This document shows positions 1 through 5,711 of a stretch of 64,000 nt of DNA, in pieces; the first letter of the stretch is position 1; every line of letters starts with the position of its first letter. The DNA comes from Vicinamibacterales bacterium. Lineage in GTDB: Bacteria; Acidobacteriota; Vicinamibacteria; Vicinamibacterales; UBA2999. The stretch spans positions 310,001 to 374,000 of the forward strand of contig JBAZYO010000005.1 of the NCBI GenBank assembly GCA_041659285.1, in the 5' to 3' direction. The notes beneath the pieces were generated by a model. That model was not told the origin of the DNA, made no database searches, and saw only the letters and a program-made list of their open reading frames with translations. Position numbers and translations under genes: made by a program.

Positions 1-76
1 GGATGAAGCCGTGCTCGCCATCCTTGCAGCTCTCGATCAAGTGATTCAGAAGCGCCCGCGAACTTGGATCTGACAT
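1..76 (-). CDS. DUF2383 / PA2169-like four-helix protein, N-terminus only
   Basis: A minus-strand gene starts at ATG 76 and runs off the left edge, so only about 25 residues are visible. They read MSDPSSRALLNHLIESCKDG and continue EHGFI. The pattern of leucines followed by LIExCKDGExGF is what I know from the start of DUF2383 (PA2169-type) stress-associated four-helix-bundle proteins. A good ribosome binding site (GGAGG, read on the minus strand) lies just upstream of the ATG. It is divergent from the hydrogenase operon. The family call rests on about 20 residues, so it is tentative; the existence of a gene start here is better supported. Confidence 0.55.
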   Translation of the reverse strand, partial: MSDPSSRALLNHLIESCKDGEHGFI

Positions 77-167
77 GACACCCTCCGGCGCCGCCGCGGA
101 ACGGTCGCAGCACGACACCATTGGCAGTGATGCACGGATCGCGCCACCCACCTTCGCGCGAAGCGCT

Positions 168-243
168 ACGGTGGGCAAGCCGCTCCCGGGCAAGGCGCGA
201 CGGTGGGCAAGCCGCTCCGGCGCAAGGCGCGACGGTGGGCAAA
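168..243. repeat. 32-bp direct tandem repeat, about 2.4 copies
   Basis: A 32-bp unit beginning ACGGTGGGCAAGCCGCTCC and ending AAGGCGCG occurs at 168-199 and again at 200-231 with two or three changes. The first 12 bases recur at 232-243. No spacer alternates with the repeat, so this is a short tandem duplication and not a CRISPR array. Confidence 0.75.
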
Positions 244-346
244 CCAAGCCGTCGGCGGTGACCCGGAATAGTTCGCACCGCCACTGAAATCTCCCCGGGC
301 CTGCCCGGCGGCCAGCGCCACTTTGCGCCGGTTCAGCCGCAGTGCT

Positions 347-416
347 GGTCTGGCTCAAGGCTTGCACCGGGGCGCCCCCGGAAGGGCGACCCCGCTGCAA
401 GCCTGCCCTCCAGACC
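347..416. repeat. Nested 70-bp inverted repeat, possible structured RNA or cruciform
   Basis: Three nested arms pair perfectly: GGTCTGG (347-353) with CCAGACC (410-416), AGGCTTGCA (358-366) with TGCAAGCCT (396-404), and an inner CCGGGG (367-372) with CCCCGG (376-381). If transcribed it would fold into a long branched hairpin upstream of the hydrogenase genes. It overlaps the sigma-54-like promoter match at 351-366, so the two readings compete: promoter DNA within a palindrome, or a structured transcript or terminator-like element. Confidence 0.7.
351..366 (+). promoter_or_regulatory. Candidate sigma-54 (-24/-12) promoter for the hydrogenase operon
   Basis: TGGCTCAAGGCTTGCA matches the RpoN consensus TGGCAC-R-N4-TTGCA with one clear mismatch and the correct spacing between GG (-24) and GC (-12). 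Transcription would start near 378, leaving about 70 nt before the small gene at 449. Sigma-54 control of uptake hydrogenases is well known (for example HoxA-activated hydrogenases). The match lies inside an inverted repeat, which lowers confidence. Confidence 0.5.
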
Positions 417-448
417 GTCGTCAATTCGGGCGTCACGGAGTCAATGGG

Positions 449-607
449 ATGAGACGTCACCACGAGGAGATTGCGGCGGCATCTGCCCTCGTCCCCGCGG
501 TCAGCGCGCTCATACCAATCACGATCGCCATCTGGGTTCGCGTCAAGGAGTGGCCCAGGAAGCCTGCGGGCGTGGACGGCCGGCGCGAAAGCGAGGGTAA
601 GCCATGA
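449..607 (+). CDS. Small single-span membrane protein heading the hydrogenase operon
   Basis: This is a 52-aa ORF, MRRHHEEIAAASALVPAVSA followed by a hydrophobic stretch and a basic, hydrophilic tail. Residues 8-30 form one plausible membrane span, followed by RVKEWPRK, which by the positive-inside rule would put the C-terminus in the cytoplasm. GGAG at 437-440 sits 8 nt before the ATG. Its TGA (605-607) overlaps the ATG of the hydrogenase small subunit (604) as ATGA, the same junction style used further down the operon. I do not recognise the family. Context suggests a role in assembly, membrane anchoring or translation of the hydrogenase. It could be missed by annotation because of its length. 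Confidence 0.6.
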   Translation: MRRHHEEIAAASALVPAVSALIPITIAIWVRVKEWPRKPAGVDGRRESEGKP

Positions 608-1719
608 GGAATCAACGCGACTGGTTGGCGGCTGAACTCGAACGCCGCGGTGTCACCCGGCGGGAGTTCATGGGATTCTGCGCCGCAATGGCCTCGGCCC
701 TGGCCTTGCCCGATGCCGCGGCCGCGCAAATCGCGCGGGCCATCCAGAAGACGGAAAAGCCGGTGCTGGTCTGGCTGGAATTCCAGGATTGCGCGGGGAA
801 CACCGAGTCGTTCCTGCGCGCCAGCCGTCCGACGGCGGCTGAAGTGATCCTCGACACGCTGTCGATCGACTATCACGAGACCATCATGGCGGCGGCCGGC
901 CACCAGGCCGAGGCCAACCTCGCGCGCACCGTCAAGGAGCGCCCGGGCGGCTACATCGCCGTGGTCGAGGGCTCGATCCCCACCGGCGCCAACGGCGCCT
1001 ACTGCACCATCGGCGGGCGCTCGGCGCTCGACATTGCCCGCGAGGTCTGCGGCCAGGCCATGGCCACCATTGCCATCGGCACCTGCGCGTCCTTCGGCGG
1101 CATTCCGGCCGCCGGCCCGAACCCGACCGGCGCGCTCGGCGTCAGCGCCGCCGTGCCCGGGGTCAAGAACCTGATCAACCTCTCCGCCTGCCCGGCCAAC
1201 GTCGAGAACCTCACGGCGCTGCTCGTGCACTTCCTCACCTTCAAGCGGTGGCCCGATCTCGACCACTATCGCCGGCCGCTGTTTGCCTACGGCAAGTCGA
1301 TTCACGACGGCTGCGAGCGCCGCGCCCATTACGACGCGGGGCAGTACGTCGAAGAGTGGGGCGACGCCGGCCACCGCGCCGGCTACTGCCTCTACAAGAT
1401 GGGCTGCAAGGGCCCGGTCGCGTTCCAGAACTGCCCGCACATCAAGTGGAACGGCGGCACCAACTGGCCGATTGGCTGCGGTCACCCGTGCATCGGCTGT
1501 TCCGAGCCCAACTTCTGGGACACGATGACGCCCTTCTACCAGCACCTGCCGGGCGTGCCCGGCTTCGGCGCCGCGTCCAACATCGACACCATCGGCCTGA
1601 TCGCGGTGACCGGTGTCGGCGCCGCCTTCGCCGGACACGGCCTGATCCAGATCATGAAGCGGGTGGGTGAAGACGCCGAGCCCGTGACGCCCAAGACCGA
1701 AGAGGGAGGCCAGCAATGA
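604..1719 (+). CDS. hyaA: [NiFe] hydrogenase small subunit, group 1 membrane-bound type
   Basis: This is the electron-transferring subunit of an H2-oxidising hydrogenase facing the periplasm. The N-terminus has a twin-arginine export motif (VTRREFMGF, R19-R20). Cluster ligands are visible: proximal C63, C161 and C196; distal H234, C237, C262, C268; medial C277, C296, C299. A C-terminal hydrophobic helix (about 327-350) would anchor it to the membrane next to cytochrome b. The odd point is the proximal motif, C63-A-G-N66, where N66 replaces the usual second Cys of CxxC. There is an extra Cys (C134, in GAYCTIGG), and the supernumerary cysteines of O2-tolerant group 1d enzymes are absent (the sequence is CAGN and CASFGG). 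The 371-aa length is normal. It overlaps the large subunit by 4 nt. Confidence 0.95.
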   Translation: MRNQRDWLAAELERRGVTRREFMGFCAAMASALALPDAAAAQIARAIQKTEKPVLVWLEFQDCAGNTESFLRASRPTAAEVILDTLSIDYHETIMAAAGHQAEANLARTVKERPGGYIAVVEGSIPTGANGAYCTIGGRSALDIAREVCGQAMATIAIGTCASFGGIPAAGPNPTGALGVSAAVPGVKNLINLSACPANVENLTALLVHFLTFKRWPDLDHYRRPLFAYGKSIHDGCERRAHYDAGQYVEEWGDAGHRAGYCLYKMGCKGPVAFQNCPHIKWNGGTNWPIGCGHPCIGCSEPNFWDTMTPFYQHLPGVPGFGAASNIDTIGLIAVTGVGAAFAGHGLIQIMKRVGEDAEPVTPKTEEGGQQ

Positions 1720-3422
1720 GCCGTGTGATTGTTGACCCGGTCACCCGCATCGAGGGCCACCTGCGCATCGAGGCGGAGGTGGACGGCGGCGTCGTCAAGG
1801 ACGCCTGGTCGTCATCGACGATGTTCCGCGGCATCGAGTTGATCCTCAAGGGCCGCGACCCGCGCGACGCGTGGGCGTTCGCGCAGCGCATCTGCGGTGT
1901 CTGCACCACCGTGCACGCCATCGCCTCGATCCGGGCGGTGGAGAACGCCATCGGCTCGGCGCCGCCGCCGAACGTGCGGCTGTTGCGGAACCTGATCATC
2001 GGGGCGCAATGCGTGCAGGACCACGTCGTGCACTTCTACCACCTGCACGCGCTCGACTGGGTGGACATCGTCTCGGCCCTCTCCGCCGATCCGGCGAAGA
2101 CGTCGTCACTCGCACAGTCGATTTCTGACTGGCCGCTGTCGAGCCCGACCTACTTCGCCGGCGTGCGGGATCGCGTCAAGGCGTTCGTGGAGCGCGGCCA
2201 GCTCGGCCCGTTCGCGAACGCGTACTGGGGCCACCCCGCCTACCGGCTGCCGCCCGAAGCCAACCTGATGGCGGTGGCGCATTACCTCGAGGCGCTCGAC
2301 TGGCAGCGCGAGTTCATCAAGCTGCACGCCGTGCTCGGCGGCAAGAACCCGCACCTGCAAAGCTTCCTCGTCGGCGGCATGTCGACGCCGATCGATCCCA
2401 ACAGCCAGTCGGCCCTGAACGCCGGCACGATCGCGGAACTGAAGCAACTGGTCGCCCGGGCGCGCGACTTCGTCGTCCGCGTCTACATTCCCGACCTGCT
2501 GGCCATCGCCGGGTTCTACAAGGACTGGGCCGGACACGGCAAGGGCGTCGGCAACTACCTGGCCTACGGCGAGTATCCCGATGACGACACCGCGTCGCCG
2601 GCACTGTTCATCCCCGGCGGCATCATTCGCGGCCGGGACATCTCGAAGACCGAGACCTTCGACGCCGCCAAGGTGACGGAGTACATCTCGCACTCCTGGT
2701 ATGACTACCAGCAGGGCGATGCGGTGTCGCTGCATCCCTTCAAGGGCGAGACCTCGCCGAACTACACCGGCCCGACGCCGCCCTACGAGCGGCTCGACAC
2801 CGACAAGAAGTACTCGTGGCTGAAGTCGCCGCGCTACGCCGACGAGCCCATGGAAGTGGGGCCGCTGGCCCGCATGCTGGTCGCTTACGTGTCGGGCCAG
2901 CCGCGCGTGAAGGAACTGGTGGACGGCGTCTTGAAGGCGCTCAACGTCGGCCCCGAGGCGCTGTTCTCGACCCTTGGCCGCGTCGCCGCCCGCGGCATCG
3001 AGACCCAGCTGCTCGCCGAAAAGATGGACGCCTGGGTGGATGGACTGGCCGCCAACATGGAGGCCGGCGACTTCCGGATCCACGACACCAGCAAGTGGGA
3101 TCCCTCGTCGTGGCCGGCCGAGGCGATGGGTGCCGGCTTCCACGAAGCCCCCCGCGGGGCGCTGGCGCACTGGGTGAACATCGGCAACGGCCTGATCCAG
3201 AACTATCAGTGCGTGGTGCCGAGCACCTGGAACGCCGGCCCCCGCGACGCCAAGGGGCGCCGCGGACCCTACGAGGAGGCGCTGATCGGGACGCCGGTGG
3301 CTGACGCCGAACGGCCGATCGAGATCCTGCGCACCGTCCACAGCTTCGATCCGTGCATGGCCTGCGGCGTCCACGTCGTTGACGCGCGCGGCCGCCAGAT
3401 CACGGATGTGAGGGTGTCGTGA
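1716..3422 (+). CDS. hyaB: [NiFe] hydrogenase large catalytic subunit
   Basis: This subunit carries the Ni-Fe(CN)2CO site and splits H2. The N-terminal motif RIxGHLRIE and the L1 motif RICGVCTTVH (C60, C63) are present, and the L2 motif DPCMACGVH is at 545-553 (C547, C550). The four metal-binding cysteines are therefore complete. Cleavage after H553 by the dedicated endopeptidase would remove a 15-residue tail starting VVDARG. The 568-aa length is typical of group 1 enzymes. The gene overlaps the small subunit by 4 nt and the cytochrome b gene by 4 nt, so the three structural genes should be translated together. It has no signal of its own and would be exported with the Tat-bearing small subunit. 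Confidence 0.97.
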   Translation: MSRVIVDPVTRIEGHLRIEAEVDGGVVKDAWSSSTMFRGIELILKGRDPRDAWAFAQRICGVCTTVHAIASIRAVENAIGSAPPPNVRLLRNLIIGAQCVQDHVVHFYHLHALDWVDIVSALSADPAKTSSLAQSISDWPLSSPTYFAGVRDRVKAFVERGQLGPFANAYWGHPAYRLPPEANLMAVAHYLEALDWQREFIKLHAVLGGKNPHLQSFLVGGMSTPIDPNSQSALNAGTIAELKQLVARARDFVVRVYIPDLLAIAGFYKDWAGHGKGVGNYLAYGEYPDDDTASPALFIPGGIIRGRDISKTETFDAAKVTEYISHSWYDYQQGDAVSLHPFKGETSPNYTGPTPPYERLDTDKKYSWLKSPRYADEPMEVGPLARMLVAYVSGQPRVKELVDGVLKALNVGPEALFSTLGRVAARGIETQLLAEKMDAWVDGLAANMEAGDFRIHDTSKWDPSSWPAEAMGAGFHEAPRGALAHWVNIGNGLIQNYQCVVPSTWNAGPRDAKGRRGPYEEALIGTPVADAERPIEILRTVHSFDPCMACGVHVVDARGRQITDVRVS

Positions 3423-4141
3423 CGACCGTCGGGTCGCTCCGGCGCGTGTATGTGTGGCAAGTCCCGGTGCGGCTCACGCACTGGCTGATTGCCGCATCCA
3501 TCATCGTGCTAGCGGTCACCGGCTTCTACATCGGGCGGCCGATGATCACCGTCCCCGGACCGGCCGGCGAATCGTTCTTCATGGGCTGGGTCAAGGTCGT
3601 TCACGGGTATGTCGCCTACGTGTTCCTCACCGCGGTGGTCGTCCGCCTGATCTGGATGTTCACCGGCAACAAGTACGCGCGATGGGACAAGTTCCTGCCG
3701 GTCCACCCGTCCCGGCGCCACGGCCTGTGGCCGACCGTCAAGTTCTACCTGTTTGCCCAGCGCAAGCCACCCGGCTTCGTCGGCCACAACCCCGTGGCGG
3801 GAGCAACGTACATGTTGGTGTTCGGCCTCTACTTCGTGGCCATCATCACCGGACTGATGTTGCGAAGCGCCAGTGCCGATGTCGAATCCCCTGTCAGATG
3901 GTTCGCATCGCTGGCTCCCATCATCGGCGGCCTGCAGGTCGCCCGGTGGATTCATCACGGCGTGATGTGGCTGCTGCTGGGGTTCGCCGTGCACCACGTC
4001 TACAGCGCCGTCCTGATGTCCACCGTCGAGGCCAACGCGACGATGGAGTCGATCTTCTCAGGCTACAAGTTCGTCCCGCCGGAGGATCTCGAGTACTCCG
4101 GCTACCGGTTCATCAACCGGAAAGGCCAAGTCGATGAATGA
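3419..4141 (+). CDS. hyaC: Hydrogenase di-heme cytochrome b subunit
   Basis: This integral-membrane cytochrome b would pass electrons from the hydrogenase small subunit to the quinone pool. About four membrane spans can be picked out, with candidate heme-ligating histidines in RLTHW (near the N-terminus), VVHGYVAY, RWIHHGVMW and VHHVYSA, matching the HyaC/HupC pattern. The 240-aa length is normal. Translation starts at GTG 3419, overlapping the large-subunit stop in the arrangement GTGA. The stop overlaps the protease gene start by 8 nt (4134-4141). Confidence 0.93.
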   Translation: MTTVGSLRRVYVWQVPVRLTHWLIAASIIVLAVTGFYIGRPMITVPGPAGESFFMGWVKVVHGYVAYVFLTAVVVRLIWMFTGNKYARWDKFLPVHPSRRHGLWPTVKFYLFAQRKPPGFVGHNPVAGATYMLVFGLYFVAIITGLMLRSASADVESPVRWFASLAPIIGGLQVARWIHHGVMWLLLGFAVHHVYSAVLMSTVEANATMESIFSGYKFVPPEDLEYSGYRFINRKGQVDE

Positions 4142-4700
4142 GCGCACTCCGCTGCTCGTGCTCGGACTCGGCAACGTGCTGCTCGAGGACGATGGCGTCG
4201 GTTCCGCGGCGGTGACGCGGCTGCGCGATCACTACGACGCGGCCGAGGGCGTCCGCGTCTTCGACGGCGGCACGCTGGGGCTCGCCCTGCTGCCGTACCT
4301 CGATCAGGCCGACGCGGTGATCCTCGTTGACGCGGTTCGCACCGACGCGGCGCCTGGCACGTTCGTGCGTCTTGATGGCGATGATGTCCCGCCGGCGGTG
4401 GCGACGCGTCTGTCCCCGCACCAGGTCGGCGTCGCCGACCTGCTGGACGGCGCCCGCTGGCTCGATCGCTATCCGACCCGCGTCGTGCTGTTGGGTCTGG
4501 TGCCGCAGTCGATCGAGCTCGGCATCGGGCTGACACCGGCGGTCGCCGACGGACTGGCCGGCCTCGTCGAACGCGTCGCCGATGAAGCGGCGGCGATCGG
4601 CTTCCCCTTCCGCCTGAAAGCCGTCGCTGCCACCTCCGACATCGGCGATGCGGTTGACGTGGGCCGGCTGGCCGCGTCGGCGGAGTGCGGCCATGCATGA
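4134..4700 (+). CDS. hyaD: Hydrogenase maturation endopeptidase
   Basis: This is the HyaD/HupD-type protease that removes the C-terminal tail of the large subunit after nickel insertion. The N-terminal GLGNVLLEDDGVG, the aspartate in VDAVRTD and the histidine in LSPHQVG correspond to the three metal-probing residues (Glu, Asp, His) of the family. The 188-aa length is slightly long for the family because of a C-terminal tail that reaches into hypA. The start overlaps the cytochrome b gene and the end overlaps the hypA start by 8 nt, so it is embedded in the operon. Its expected substrate is the large subunit encoded at 1716-3422. Confidence 0.92.
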   Translation: MNERTPLLVLGLGNVLLEDDGVGSAAVTRLRDHYDAAEGVRVFDGGTLGLALLPYLDQADAVILVDAVRTDAAPGTFVRLDGDDVPPAVATRLSPHQVGVADLLDGARWLDRYPTRVVLLGLVPQSIELGIGLTPAVADGLAGLVERVADEAAAIGFPFRLKAVAATSDIGDAVDVGRLAASAECGHA

Positions 4701-5055
4701 GCTGACCATGGCCGCCGGCATCCTCGACATCGTCCAACAGAACGTCGCCGCCGCCGACGCCGGCCGGGTGCGCGCCGTCCGCGTGCGCGTCGGCGACATG
4801 GCGGGTGTGGTGCCGGATTCGCTCGAGTTCTGTTTCGAGGCCATCGTCGCCGACACGCCCTACGCGGCCGCCTTCCTCGAGATCGATCGCGTGCCGGCGC
4901 TGGCCACGTGCGGCGAGTGTGGCTGTTTTACCAGGCTGGCGCAGCCGCTGTTCGTGTGCCCCGCGTGCGGCGCCATGGGGATGGCCCTGCAGTCCGGCGA
5001 CGAGCTGCAGGTCGTGGACCTCGAGCTCGACGACACGGTCGAGGGGGCGGCATGA
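4693..5055 (+). CDS. hypA: Hydrogenase nickel-incorporation protein HypA
   Basis: HypA delivers nickel to the large subunit together with HypB. The protein begins MHELTMAAGI; MHE with the free N-terminal region and His2 is the known nickel site, which fixes the start at ATG 4693 and rules out the longer ORF starting at 4648. The zinc site is the pair CGEC and CPAC in the C-terminal half. The 120-aa length is standard. The start overlaps the end of the protease gene, and the stop overlaps hypB in an ATGA junction. Confidence 0.95.
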   Translation: MHELTMAAGILDIVQQNVAAADAGRVRAVRVRVGDMAGVVPDSLEFCFEAIVADTPYAAAFLEIDRVPALATCGECGCFTRLAQPLFVCPACGAMGMALQSGDELQVVDLELDDTVEGAA

Positions 5056-5711
5056 GCGTGGTCACCATCGAACGCAAGGTCCTGCAGAAGAACGACGACC
5101 TTGCCGCCTCCAACCGCGAGCTGTTCGCGCGCAACGGGCTGCTGGTCCTCAACATCGTCAGCTCGCCGGGCGCCGGCAAGACAACGCTGCTCGAAGCGAC
5201 GATCGAGGAGTTGAAAGACCGCGCCCGCATCGCGGTGGTCGAAGGCGACGTCCAGACCGACATCGACGCGCAACGCGTGGCCCGCTACGGCGTGCCGGTG
5301 GTGCAGATCGTGACCAACGGGGGCTGTCACCTGGAAGCCGCCCTGGTGGCCGCCGCGGTGGAGCGCCTCGACCTCGATCAGGTGGACCTGCTGGTGATCG
5401 AGAACGTCGGCAACCTGGTATGCCCGGCCAACTTCGACCTCGGCGAGGCGATGAAGGTGGTGGTCCTCAGCACGACCGAGGGCGCCGACAAGCCGCTCAA
5501 GTACCCCGCCATGTTCCGCCGGGCCGCGGTCCTCATCATCAACAAGGTGGACCTGCTGCCGTACGTGAACGTTGACGTCGAGGAGATCAAGCGCAACGCC
5601 CAACACATCAACCCCAAGCTGGTGGTGTTCGAGACGGCGGCGACCGCGCGGCTCGGCATCACGGAGTGGTGCGACTGGCTGGTGGCCAGGCTCGCCGCCG
5701 GCCATGCGTGA
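5052..5711 (+). CDS. hypB: Hydrogenase nickel GTPase HypB
   Basis: HypB is the GTPase that drives nickel transfer from HypA. The P-loop SSPGAGKTT, EGDVQTDID, ENVGNLVCP and NKVDL are all visible, as is the NGGCHLEA motif whose Cys-His binds metal at the dimer interface. The 219-aa protein lacks the N-terminal CxxCGC motif and the histidine-rich nickel-storage stretch seen in some homologues, so it is a minimal form. ATG 5052 gives the family's usual N-terminus; a longer upstream extension of the frame is not needed. The stop overlaps the hypF start by 8 nt. Confidence 0.95.
   Translation: MSVVTIERKVLQKNDDLAASNRELFARNGLLVLNIVSSPGAGKTTLLEATIEELKDRARIAVVEGDVQTDIDAQRVARYGVPVVQIVTNGGCHLEAALVAAAVERLDLDQVDLLVIENVGNLVCPANFDLGEAMKVVVLSTTEGADKPLKYPAMFRRAAVLIINKVDLLPYVNVDVEEIKRNAQHINPKLVVFETAATARLGITEWCDWLVARLAAGHA

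Larger units (their letters stand above)
77..448. other. Intergenic control region ahead of the hydrogenase operon
   Basis: No convincing gene lies between the divergent DUF2383-like start and the small gene at 449. The stretch holds a short tandem repeat (168-243), GC-rich inverted repeats (CCGGCG 305-310 with CGCCGG 326-331), a 70-bp nested palindrome (347-416), and a sigma-54-like promoter match (351-366) inside that palindrome. ORFs that can be drawn through it have no recognisable content. Confidence 0.6.

Noticed and set aside
168..243. CRISPR-like direct repeats
   Set aside because: Units are contiguous with no spacers, only about 2.4 copies, and no cas genes are nearby.
75..287. 70-codon plus-strand ORF over the left intergenic region
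   Set aside because: It runs through the tandem repeat, overlaps the divergent gene start, has no ribosome binding site and no recognisable content.
457..1716. 419-codon minus-strand ORF opposite the hydrogenase small subunit
   Set aside because: It is the shadow of a GC-rich gene; the plus-strand product has all hydrogenase signatures and the antisense product is low-complexity (Val, Gly, Arg, Ala).
4648..4692. Longer N-terminus for HypA
   Set aside because: The family must start MHE for nickel binding; the 15 extra residues lie inside the protease gene.
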